Source: Carposina sasakii (Eukaryota; Arthropoda; Insecta; Lepidoptera; Carposinidae). From it: 64,000 bases of DNA. The notes under the pieces are model-generated. The model did no database searches. It was not told the origin of the DNA and was given only the letters and a program-made list of their open reading frames with translations. The stretch covers positions 2,418,001-2,482,000 of the forward strand of contig CP053154.1 in NCBI GenBank assembly GCA_014607495.2, read 5' to 3'. Shown piece by piece: positions 44,286 through 54,300 of the stretch (position 1 is the stretch's first letter; each line of letters starts with the position of its first letter). A program made the translations under genes and the position numbers.

Positions 44286-44752
44286 GATTGTAGGTAGTGC
44301 AAGTCAATGTTGCCAGATCGTACATTGCGAAATTATGTCATATTTGTTGCAAAATTATCGTGTTTTTATCGCATGATAGAATATATGCATAAGGTATGCA
44401 ATCCTACCTCCCCTCCGCTCACGAGTTTAAGAAGTTGGAATTTACTCCGAATAAAAGAGACGGAATATAATATATGAAACGGACAAGGTATGCAATCCTA
44501 CGGGTAAAATTGAATGTTTACAAAATTATCGTAGATTTGACAAAAATATCGTAGAATTTGAACGAATTATCGTGCGATACCTAATTTAAATTTTTATGAC
44601 ATGGCACTCAAAATTATCGTGGATCTACGATAATTATCGTGCATCTGGCAACGCTGGTGCAAGTGCTTGTTTTCGCAGTTATGAGGTATCAGATCCGAGG
44701 GTCGGTGGAGGGTGTAGGGCCCGGTGGTGGACGCACCCATAGTGAATGATAA
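44286..44752. mobile_element. Foldback element, truncated copy split by a MITE
   Basis: 44286-44304 (CGATTGTAGGTAGTGCAAGT with the preceding base) and 44657-44752 (GTGCAAGTGCTTGTTTTCGC through GGTGGTGGACGCACCCATAG) are together colinear with 57484-57590. The left terminal arm is missing. The interrupting 352 bp element is listed separately. Confidence 0.8.
44305..44656. mobile_element. hAT-like MITE with 8 bp target duplication
   Basis: GTGCAAGT is present at 44297-44304 and again at 44657-44664. The element starts CAATGTTGCCAGATCG and ends GCATCTGGCAACGCTG, whose reverse complement starts CAGCGTTGCCAGATGC. An 8 bp duplication with short CAG.GTTGCCAGAT ends fits the hAT superfamily. The interior has repeated AAAATTATCGT motifs and two GGTATGCAATCCTAC blocks, and no transposase. 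The 352 bp length is exact if the duplication is correct. The uninterrupted target is seen at 57484-57520 and, inverted, at 34640-34665. Confidence 0.88.
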
Positions 44753-44926
44753 ATAGCATGTAAAGTTACACACCTGTTCACGACTTTCGACAACAAAAAT
44801 ATATTTAATACCTGTCAAATTGAACAGTGAATTCGTTTTCAATGTTTAAATGTTTTTATTGGATGCCCTATAAGTTATAAATTACTTTGCGTGAATAACT
44901 TTTACACTATACTTATGCATATTCAG

Positions 44927-45120
44927 TACTAGTGGACGCCCGCGACTCCGTCCGCGTGGACTGCAGATAAAACAAAATGTCGAAATGATCCGGGATAAAA
45001 ATATTTTCCCAGGGTAAAAAGTAGCCTATATGTTAAGTGGGACCTGTCAAAATATATTCCTTGAAAACTGCATCGAAATCTGTCCAGCCGTTTCTTAGCG
45101 AGATTAGCGTGCATCGATCC
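44927..45120 (+). repeat. CGCGACTTCGTCCGCG repeat
   Basis: ACTAGTGGACGCCCGCGACT, CCGCGTGGACTGCAGATAAA, GGGTAAAAAGTAGCCTATAT and CATCGAAATCTGTCCAGCCG follow the 37009 copy. The 3' end is diverged. Confidence 0.75.
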
Positions 45121-45469
45121 GTTACAATTTTATTATATGTAATAGAAGATACCTATAGCTACTCATATAATATGTTTGCTTATACAAAACTTGCACTGTC
45201 TTACACAGATAACAAAAACGATACGGCCTTTGGAAATTTAAATTACTTTAGTTTTATTAATGCAAAGGTAATTTAACTTTGCCGTCTCTGTACTGTTCGA
45301 AATTATTAAAAGTTCAACGTCCTATATTACAATTCCAATGTTAACAATGCTTCTGCACTTTCTAATTTAAACGTTTTACCTTGTGCTCAAGATGTGACAT
45401 AGTTTTGAATATCCAGACTAAATTATACGATAAAATACGGTACAGGTACGTACGGCACCCTGATTACGT

Positions 45470-45630
45470 AAAGGCAATAGCAAAGCGGAAGCAATACGAT
45501 AGCGAAAATTGTACAATATTCGCCTTGAAATGTCAAAGTTCCTTTGACATTCGTTTAACGTAATACGAATTTGACAAGCAATCAGCGATTTTTGTACAAT
45601 TTTCGTTATCGCGTTGCTTTTGCTAGTTAG
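45470..45630. mobile_element. Palindromic MITE, about 150 bp
   Basis: The left arm GATAGCGAAAATTGTACAAT and the right arm TTGTACAATTTTCGTTATCG are inverted, with outer AATAGCAAAGCGGAAGC against GCTTTTGCTAG. The middle contains TGTCAAAG-TTCC-TTTGACA, a short perfect stem. One copy only in this window. Confidence 0.7.
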
Positions 45631-46924
45631 GTAATAAGGGGGCGGGTGTGCGTAGTCTACAGCCCTATAGCCTTGTGGCCCGAGGGAGGCTTAAGTCTGG
45701 CAATGGACAGAAATGTGCTGATATGATGTAGTGTGATGAAGTAGTCTGTGGCAATTGGTAACTCTTATGATTACCAAGATGCTGGTGAGTTTGCCTAACA
45801 CCTAGAAGACTGATACCCGCACAAGCTTCAAGTCAAAACTCGACAATAGAAAAAGGAGAATTACGGTAAAAATAGTTTCAATTAATTTAAATATTAAGAA
45901 ATTACTAGTAATTACATTAGTATACTTACTCGTTAATCGATAAGGGTATCAAGTCAAAGTTAGGCTTACCTGCCTATTGTCATTCAAAAGGACGTGTGCT
46001 ATCTTGACCAACAAAATTAATAACGCTTATGGAAAATGTAACATTTAATTCTCAATATTCTTCACTTAGCCAACTCGAGAAGATAGTAAAATTGACTAAG
46101 TATGTGATAATATACAATATAATAATAAAATATACATTTAAAATGTATTTTAGTGGAATACGAAATCTGAAAATTGCGTTCGACAGAAATTCCAATCAAT
46201 GTGTTAAGCGTAAATTGAAGTAAACAAATGTATACGACTCTGTACGTCACTCGCTGATGCAATTTGTTTGGAACAAGCACTATAAATTTGTTGAAAAATA
46301 TACTTAATTCTGATGTGAAATTGGAGTGGAGTGCCTGAGTTTGTCAAGTACGAGTATACTGTTATAAATCTACGAATATGTTAAACGTAACCGCGGGATC
46401 AAGTTTATGATCCTGAAGTTTCTTTTTACCTTATTTCCCGTTCTCGTGAAATATCGCGTTTTTTTGTGCTCCCCTGTACTAAGTAACAAACATGCCAAAA
46501 TTCTAGCATTCTAAGCTGAAGGTGTCTAGCAATTCAATCACACATTCATGTCATTTTGGAGTTTATATACTATTTGTATATAAATATATAATATTTTCAA
46601 GATAATTATCATTATTTTAATCATAAATTAAGTCTCTATGGCATTACAACTTTGTATCTCTAAATTCCAATTATTTAACTTAAGTTTAATTTAATTTCCA
46701 AAATGATTTTCAAATAGTTTACCAAACATTTTCAGTCGACAACTTACTGAGTACAGAATTTAATTTAAGTTTTTAAAGAATGAGTAAATAACTTGCAACT
46801 TAATCGTTTGAATAGCTTAACAACGAATATGAATACCAGCTGATAGCCTATATAATTATAATTTACTACGATTTGTGAAAGTTTGTGATAATATGACAAT
46901 GTGTTTGAAATTTGGCACACAGGT
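45631..46924. other. Intronic non-coding DNA with a degraded RTE tail
   Basis: At 45670-45730 GGCCCGAGGGAGGCTTAAGT followed by CTGGCAATGGACAGAAATG resembles a decayed plus-strand RTE 3' tail. The rest shows nothing. Confidence 0.4.
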
Positions 46925-47580
46925 AGTCTAGAGTCTCAAGAAAGGACATAGGCTACTTTTTATCCCGGGAGAATATTTTCATCACGGATATTTTCGACAT
47001 TTTGTTAGATGTATGTAGGTAGATAGACGACTACGAAGCTTATTAAACTACGAAGCTTTTTTGCGTTCAAGATACCCCAGTCCTTAAAGACGTAGGTATT
47101 CAACCAGTGCGTGCTGCTGGTGATGACCTACGGTGCCGAGATGTGGTCTCTAACTATGTGTCTCATAAAGAAGCTAAGGATCGCACAGCGGGCGTTGGAG
47201 AGAGCTATGCTCTAGATCTCACTGCGTGACCGAATCAGAAATGAGGAGATCCGCAGACGTACAAAGATCATCGACATAGCTCAACAGTCCAGCAAGCTGA
47301 AGTGGCAATGGGCAGGGCACATAGCTCGAAGAACTGATGGCCGATAGAGTCGGAAAGTTCTAGAGTGGATACCACGTATCGGCAAACGCCACCCATGTGG
47401 TGGACCTGGCCAAGGTCGCCGGCGTCGGTTGGATGCAGGCTGCTTCCGACCGGTTCGGAGTGGAGGTTGTTGAGGGAGGCCTATTTCCAACAGTGGACTT
47501 CCGAGGGCTGTGAATGATGAGGTAGATAGACAATAATAGCAAATAATATTCACACGGAGTAAGTCGCGGGCATCAGGTAG
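46925..47580 (-). repeat. CGCGACTTCG repeat, reverse, split by an RTE insertion
   Basis: The part at 46940-47010 has AGGCTACTTTTTATCCCGGG and TTTTCGACATTTTGTT. The part at 47550-47575 has CACACGGAGTAAGTCGCGGG. Between them lies the RTE fragment with its 12 bp target duplication. Confidence 0.65.
47029..47519 (+). pseudogene. RTE LINE, 5'-truncated 491 bp insertion
   Basis: AGGTAGATAGAC occurs at 47017-47028 and 47520-47531 and brackets the fragment. The plus strand encodes the RTE C-terminus: VMTYGAEMWSLTMCLIKKL, the RNEEIRRRTKI segment, LKWQWAGHIARRTDGR, stop, KVAGVGWMQAASDRF and the tail ending CTGTGAATGATG. An in-frame TAG in the arginine position after GDGR, and a gap after GKR, disrupt it. 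The 5' junction shows a short duplicated CTACGAAGCTT. It belongs to the same subfamily as 10730-13209. Confidence 0.9.
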
Positions 47581-48964
47581 TGTATCATAAAAATGTATCC
47601 ACTCGATGCTAGCGCATTGCGGCACCGTTCCACAAACATTGTCACAAGAGGCGGGAAATACTTGAGATCGGGAGCTATATTTCAAAGTTTACCTCTCGAG
47701 AACTTCGTCTCTACCAAACTACGTAGGTATGTTACATATCTTAGATATAATACCTATACACTCGAGCTTGAAGTATCTATCTCAGTCAAATTGAAGAGAT
47801 AATTTAATCAAACATGGTTAAGTATATTTGCTATTCTATGCCCTGATGAATGACGAAATTTATTAAGATTTGTTCCGAATCTGTCATAATGCTGTAGTCT
47901 AAACTGACGACATAATACATACAATTTTTATATGAAAATATATGTCATTTACATTATATATGTCATGCTTTATTGATATAAGTACAGGAATCTACCATTG
48001 AAACACAAATGTCGTTAAGATCTTCTTTATCTGATTGTGACCAAGTTATAAATAACGGATTGAGCAATTTTTTAGCCCAACAAAAATATAAAAATAAGGT
48101 TCCCACGGGAAATAAAAGAAACCGTGTACTACTTATTTTGACACACCGAATTAAGGGCAGTATGTTAGTTAAACAAAAAAAATGCCGACGAATGTACCAT
48201 ACTATTTGCTACCAGTTAAATGTTACGTGCGTACAATATTTTAATATCGGTGACCTAAAATACGGCACCGTTATAATGTTGAGCCTAATTACCCGATTGC
48301 CTGGAAAATTTTATCGATATAAAAAGGCTCGTGTGGTTTCGCGTGAATAGCATTATGAAACTAGCTTCCAGCCAATTTTCCTTGAACTAATGGACAGGTA
48401 TTTTTTTTAATCGTACACACACCTGCAGCATATTTGTGCTATTATGGGTGGTAATTTAATTTGATTATAAAAGTAGATTTTTTTACAGTTTTGGCGGTTG
48501 GCAAGTATGAAATGGACTAAGTAATAGTAACCGAGTACTAATTTTTATATATTTGGAGCAAAACATCCTATTTCATTACATCCAAGAAGTGTTATTGAAG
48601 ATCGTTCAACTGTAATGTTTAATTTGACATTTATCTACTTTTTTTTGCAATAGCATGATTTCAGACGTAGATGGATGCATACAACATTATAATAGGTGCC
48701 ATAGATATAGCTTATACGACATATGCAGCCTTGTGGTAAGCCACAAACGTGTCAAGTCAAGATGTTACTCTGGTGCGAGTAAGACCAATGTTCTACAGCT
48801 TAATTTTTTTTATATTTTGATTTTTTCTATTAATCAATACATGCGCTACTTAATTTTATTGTAATACCTTTTATAGGTAAAGAATACTAATTAAATTGTT
48901 GGTACGAGTACTACACAATTTCCCTTCACACATACATAGATAGTGTGCGTGAATACGAGTATGC
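47581..48964. other. Intronic non-coding DNA
   Basis: A 113-codon open frame at 48009-48350 on the plus strand has no recognisable motif, signal or membrane segment. I could not exclude a short gene but treat it as probably chance. Confidence 0.35.
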
Positions 48965-49309
48965 AACTATATTATACGTATTCACACGGCTGTGTTCCTG
49001 GAAAGGGGGTAGTCAGAACTGCAAGATCGCATACCACAGCTACATTCATCATACCATAATGTAAGTGATATTAACGGATTTTGACGGCCGATTGGTCTAG
49101 TAGGTAGTGACCCTGCCTGCGACGCCATAGGTCCTGGGTTCGAATCCCGGTAGGTGCAAACATTGATATGATGAATATCGATGTTTGTTTCCGAGTCATG
49201 GATGTTTCTATACTTATCTATGTATTTATATACCGTTGCTTAGTACCCACGACACAAGACCTTAGGGATCTTAATGTGGGACTAGGTTAATGTGTTGTGT
49301 AGTGTGTGG

Positions 49310-49361
<52 letters not shown>

Positions 49362-49466
49362 AAGTAACTAGCTTATCGCCTGAGTTCCTAAGTCGACTCT
49401 TGCGACATGCATGGATGGACATGCAGCTGATGCATTTAAGTAAAACCCCGCATTCGCACAGGTTAC
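48965..49466 (+). repeat. Dispersed repeat F, split by a SINE
   Basis: 48980-49083 (CACGGCTGTGTTCCTGGAAA, ACCACAGCTACATTCATCAT) and 49361-49466 (CCTAAGTCGACTCTTGCGAC, GCAGCTGATGCATTTAAGTA, CGCATTCGCACAGG) are colinear with 720-912. The SINE and its A tail sit between them. Confidence 0.7.
49084..49360 (+). mobile_element. tRNA-derived SINE, full-length, long A tail
   Basis: It begins ACGGCCGATTGGTCTAGTAG. The B box GGTTCGAATCC is at 49137-49147. The body runs GATGAATATCGATGTTTGTT through GTGTTGTGTAGTGTGTGG and ends in 51 uninterrupted A residues (49310-49360). Such a long pure tail points to a recent insertion. It is the best reference copy in the window. Confidence 0.92.
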
Positions 49467-50037
49467 ACAGCACAATTTACCTTCAAATAAATAACTATAT
49501 AAAACGCCTTTCCGTAAAAGTTGCGTAATTGGTGAAGTTAAACTTTTCACCGCGACGCGAAGAGCGCCAAACTCAAACAGTGGCCTCAAACGCTTCAAAA
49601 GGCCAGCCCAATATTAGCATAGGTGTGTGCCAATGAATTAGAATTTGGGGCTGTTAAATATTTGAGTCAGGGTTACCGTCTCAATTTTCAGTTACATTAT
49701 GATGACCTTCTTACAAAATTAAATTAAATGATTAAATGATAACCTTCTTACAAACACAGTTTACGTACCTTACTTCGAATTTAATAAGAAGGGGAACCTG
49801 TACTCGAAATTTGTGATTCGGGTGTTAATCTACCTGATTGAATAGATATTTCTATGGTCATGAATGTAATTGTAATGTAATATTTTTGAATTTAAACAAA
49901 CATTTGATTACTCCTAACGTTAGGCAGGTTCTCCGTGTTGTCTACTAGTCATTTATCATGAGGAAAGTAACTCTTGCATGGTCAGGTTAATGGAGGAAAC
50001 TCCAAGAGAAGTTACGTTCCGTGATTCAGCTGTAGTC
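49467..50037. other. Intronic non-coding DNA
   Basis: No supported feature. Confidence 0.45.
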
Positions 50038-50330
50038 TGGGGGTCTACTCTGAAGTGACGATAAACGAAGTATCGGCCGAATATCGAGGTGTTTTCTACT
50101 ACGAACTTCCTTCGATCGGATCAGTCGCGCCGTTTTTTTCATTCGGTTCAATCCAACTCTATTTGACAGGTATAAGGGTAGATAATAGAAAGCTTATAAT
50201 ATTAGTCAATGTGAATTATTCTCTATGGTTCCGAATGAGTTGTGAATCCGAAGCAATTAAGTAGTCAAAGGTTTCGATTCGGTCGGGCTTCGGTCGGACC
50301 GGAAAGCGGTATTTCAGAGTAAACCCCCTG
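50038..50330. mobile_element. Terminal-inverted-repeat MITE, about 290 bp
   Basis: The left end GGGGGTCTACTCTGAA mirrors the right end TTCAGAGTAAACCCCC, 15 of 16 positions. Near the right end GGTCGGGCTTCGGTCGGACC is a subterminal inverted motif. The 69-codon ORF inside is not recognised as protein. Confidence 0.7.
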
Positions 50331-52014
50331 TTGCCTGCATTTCATATAATTTTGTGAAGATGCGTACTTCCTTAGACTTTAAAAATGTTTAAGAATGATA
50401 TTTGATAGCGAAATATATGTAATGTCTGTCTTTTTGTGTTTAATTAGCTTAAACAATGTTAAAATTATTTTGTAAAAACATCTTAAGTATTCAACAAGAT
50501 AGGTCTTTAGTACTATGCTCAATATATTCATGTTACAAAAAAGCTAAAAATAATTAAAATATCCTTTAAAAGCTTTTAAACAAATCACGTCAATTAACCA
50601 GAAAACTTTAGCACTTTAACACCGAAGTCAAGTCAAATTCTTCTTTTAATTGTCCCCAAGGATTATAATTTATTCAAATTAATTGAAATATATTTTGATC
50701 ACGTTAAGAGTACGCCCGCAGTTTTGACGGATGTCTGCTCAAGTTTAAATTTAGAGCCCACTTCCTTGTTTTACATAATTGGCTAGAGTTGTACGCTCCT
50801 TGGCTCTCTGTGAAGTGTTCAACACTCGTGTAACTTTATTTGTGAAGTTAGCAAACCTAGCCACGGTATCAACTCACGGCGTATCCGCTCGACTCCCTTT
50901 GTTAGATAGTATGTCATTGGATCGATGGCTGAGGAATTCTACACAGGGTTTGAGAATGTGGCATGTTAAACGAAAAGATATGAATATTCATACATATAGT
51001 CACGCCCAATCGCCCATTACCACCCTAAGACGTTCGACAGAAGTGTGCTATTTACCCTTTCATGTTTATTCTTCAAGATTGTATGAACATTCCTGAGGTT
51101 TTGTTAGCCACCAACATTGTTGATTCAAAACCAAGACTCACCCATGAATTTGTATGTTCTATGTCAGACCGTGAGATCATACAAAATTTCACTCAGTGCC
51201 CTGAAATTAAATATCACCACTGTGATTATAAATACAAGCGAAGGCACTCAGCTGGGAATAAAACTTATACTACAATGTATTTATTGTAGAAAACAATTTT
51301 ATTTGATTTTTATTTTCTTTACTAGGAAAACCAACATCATTTATATTTTATAATAATTACAGGTGTTAAGTTATAATTAGGCCAAGAATAGGTTCTGACA
51401 ATATTTAATGTGGTAAGGCAAAACAAATAATATTATTTACCATCAATACATATTACCATCACTGGACGCGACACCTGGAAAGTATATCCAATTTTGGATC
51501 ATGATGAGAATGAGAACCAATGAATACAGAATTGAATTGCTAATAAACTATTTGATACAGGCTGGTATACGGAATTAAAAACACATAATTAGTCTCAACG
51601 AATAAAAGATTTTACAATGAATGGCTAACTGTCGGAGATATTACATTACTTCATTGATAAAAGACAATGAAATCATACAATCATTATTTTAAATTGAAGA
51701 AAAACCTTTATTCGGGCTTTTTTTAAATAAGGTTCCCCATAACTACGAAAGTTAAAAAATAATACCGTGTCATCTTTTATTTTCTGAAAAGTAATTATGA
51801 AACAGGAAATTATATTAGGTACCTACAATCTAATCTAAAAGTTCATTACGGATGTAGCCTTGACCACGAGGTCAACTTGAGTTGGGTTCTCATTGTTTTC
51901 TATAAAATGAGAATTTGTTTATTGTAAAAGCTTTCAATTTAGTAGCTCATTCCTCAATCGCTATTTAATCTATATTCGTTATCGGGATTTTTCCTTTACG
52001 CAGCAGAGCTGATC
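50331..52014. other. Intronic non-coding DNA
   Basis: A 105-codon open frame at 50779-51096 and two overlapping frames beyond show no motif that I recognise. Nothing else is supported. Confidence 0.4.
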
Positions 52015-52134
52015 AGGGGGGTAAGCACGAACCTCTCGATAGTCTGTAATGCTATCGTCCAACTGTCAAATCACATAGATTTTGCTAGCGAGTCGCTAGC
52101 GTTACGCCGCGTAAAAAGGTTCGTGCTTACCCCA
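52014..52134. mobile_element. Short palindromic MITE, about 120 bp
   Basis: GGGGGTAAGCACGAACCT on the left and AGGTTCGTGCTTACCCC on the right are inverted repeats. The interior contains GCTAGCGAGTCGCTAGC, a near-perfect palindrome. No coding capacity. Confidence 0.8.
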
Positions 52135-52194
52135 CAGTTCTAGGGTTTACTTTTACGTGTAGTAAATGAAGTTTATTTTAGTCTCTCTATTAAC

Positions 52195-52320
52195 ATAAGC
52201 GTGCATGAAGAATATCATGAAAGTAGATGAAGCGAAAGAGGTGTGTCAGGACCGTAGCAAGTGGAAATCAGTGAACCTACCCCTCCGGGAAAGAGTCATG
52301 ATTTTATGTATGTACCTACA
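52195..52320 (+). pseudogene. LINE C-terminal coding remnant (plus orientation)
   Basis: The plus strand reads ACMKNIMKVDEAKEVCQDRS then KWKSVN, after which a frame slip changes the SAYPSGKKA ending to LPLRERVMIL. It is close to 7681-7805 over the first 28 residues, showing that the shared segment is coding in origin. Confidence 0.6.
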
Positions 52321-52808
52321 TACGAGTATGTATTAACATAAGCGGGCAGCATCGCGTCAGCTCTTATCGTCCCTTAGCAAATTTTTTTATTTCAATAATA
52401 TTTAAAAACAATTTATATTACCAGTTACAGTATAACGAATATTATTACTTCCAGTTTATACTCATGAAAGTTATTACAGAATTTGGGATTTTAATTTAAT
52501 ATAAATACTCTACTTATTCTATAAGGAACTTCGTAAAATTTTCTCATTAAAATATCTAAAAGATTTGTGCAATTTCTTCTCGTTTATAAAAATCTAATTT
52601 CTATAGGTACTAGGCACCTTTTCCTCTACGATTTTTTAATTTTATGAAACTTGTAGAAGTACCTACTATTTTATAAATTTCATTAATTAATGAACTAGCA
52701 CGAATTTCTTTTATATAATAGACTTGTGGACGCTTTCTTATATAGCTTATATATATATATATATATATAGTGTGATAAACCTTACCCACTCTTATGTTTC
52801 CATTGCAG
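52321..52808. other. Intron end with (TA)n microsatellite
   Basis: (TA)n occupies about 52749-52769. The last 30 bases form a pyrimidine-rich tract ending TTTCCATTGCAG, the acceptor of the next Ig exon. Confidence 0.7.
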
Positions 52809-53005
52809 TTACGACACTCGAGTCCCCGGGCCGACTGCCCACTGGCAAGACGACGGATTCGGCCTGCGATCCAAATGGCTCGGCCTGCCTACTTCAGCCC
52901 TCCACGTCCGAGATGTGCAAGCGCGGGACCGGGCCACTTACAGATGTCGGGTCGACTTTCAAGTATCCCCGACGAAGAACTATAGGGTGGCTCTTGATGT
53001 CATCG
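52809..53005 (+). CDS. Sidestep-family Ig domain, second-half exon
   Basis: A 197 bp internal exon. The acceptor TTTCCATTGCAG ends at 52808 and the donor ATCG|GTGAGT follows 53005. It enters at phase 2, giving Ser at the junction with the exon at 38206-38356 (VY-S-YDTR), and leaves at phase 1. Together the exons total 348 bp, 116 codons. The product has HWQDDGFGLRSKW, then LHVRDVQARDRATYRCRVDF with the F-strand cysteine, then QVSPTKNYRVALDVI. The YRCRVDF..SPT.N motif is a strong Side-family signature. The usual D.G.Y.C is D.A.Y.C here (Ala for Gly). GC content is far above the flanks. The next exon is not found before 64000. Confidence 0.9.
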
Positions 53006-54124
53006 GTGAGTTTTGTTTTATCTGAGCTTCTATGTTGCAGCATTCATAGTTCTATTTTATAGCTGTTGACATAGTGTAATGGATTATGATGATATCATCT
53101 AACAAGTAAATCATAAAGATATATACGTGCATTTACGGCCAACTACAACACTAGACATCAAGAGTAGAGTAGTTAATGTGATAATAAGTAACAAATGAGG
53201 CTTAGGTATTTAGTCTTAAATTCAATCAGCACTCAACACATTTTACTAATCTGTTCAAAAGAGCATAACTAATCCGGGTAGCAATAAACTAATTACATTA
53301 TTCAAATGCCACGCACAGATCTTAGATAGAAACTACAGCAAGACTTAACCCTTGTAAACGCGAAGGTCGTGATACCCTTCTCCTTCCGTGTAAAGCCCCT
53401 ATCAACTACAAGCATCCGTTCAACATAAAAGATTTACAGCTGTACTCCGATCATAATAATGCGAGACGTAACTCTAAATTCTCACCTAATCTCGCCCTGC
53501 ATCTTCTCCCCTTTTTTGTGTTTTAATAAAATAATTCAACCCGAAACATAGGGCCACAAAGGCTATGAAAAGTCGTCCGGTACCATGGCAATCTCGATAA
53601 AACGGGCTCGATCGTAAACTTGACCCTACCTTATCCTCGTGGAATCAACACGAAAACTTTAAGGAAAGCCCCAACAAGTCCGAGATGATTTACGTTCAGC
53701 CGATGACAGTAAAAATGTAGGTCAGGAAGGAAATTAAAATTTTATGGCGACCTGAAGGTATCTTGCCATTGGATTAGGATAAGTAACTTGGATGTCTGTT
53801 TGTTACATTCTTTTGTTACATTTTTTTGAGACTGGATGTTCAAGAATTTTTTGAAAGGAGAGCTGACTTTAACAATTCTCTTAAAATTTTGTATTTAGAC
53901 GATCTGAACCTCTCAAAACGCCAGCTTATGTTTGACATAAAAAATGTAGAAAGTAACATAATAAATTATAGGTATAAAAAATGACAATCGATAAATTCAT
54001 TGTATTTGCTTTTATGTCAAATAATTACATAATGGTTTGATTTGTCGATTTCTTTGATAAACTTATATGAGTATCAACGTGAAATGAAATGGATATCAAA
54101 CTAGAGCAATAGGTAGGTAATATA
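53006..54124. other. Intronic non-coding DNA
   Basis: No following Ig exon is seen. The block 53575-53670 (GGTACCATGGCAATCTCG, CACGAAAACTTTAAGG) resembles 56440-56545 and is noted in the findings. Confidence 0.45.
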
Positions 54125-54300
54125 AACTAGCGGGCACTGGCGACTTCATCTACGTAAACTTTTTTATACCGTTTCTTCTAATCCCCATGGGAATTACGGG
54201 GTTGTGTCTTATATACTCCCCTACATTCCTAATGCAATATAGCTGTCTACATACATGTTTGGGGTATTTTACGTCTTTGTACATTGTGTGTCAGTCAGTA
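54125..54300 (+). repeat. CGCGACTTCG-type repeat, diverged
   Basis: AAACTAGCGGGCACTGGCGA followed by CTTCATCTACG is a diverged start of the family. Later parts are unrecognisable. Confidence 0.4.

Noticed and set aside
48009..48350. 113-residue plus-strand ORF as a gene
   Set aside because: No recognisable motif, signal peptide or splice context; AT-rich intronic DNA can yield such a frame by chance. Mentioned in the stretch entry only.
49282..49528. ORFs rich in Lys or Phe
   Set aside because: Translation of the SINE's 51-base A tail.
52724..53062. 112-residue ORF starting before the second Ig exon
   Set aside because: It is in the wrong frame. The spliced frame starting at 52809 gives the Ig domain with YRCRVDF and compatible phases.
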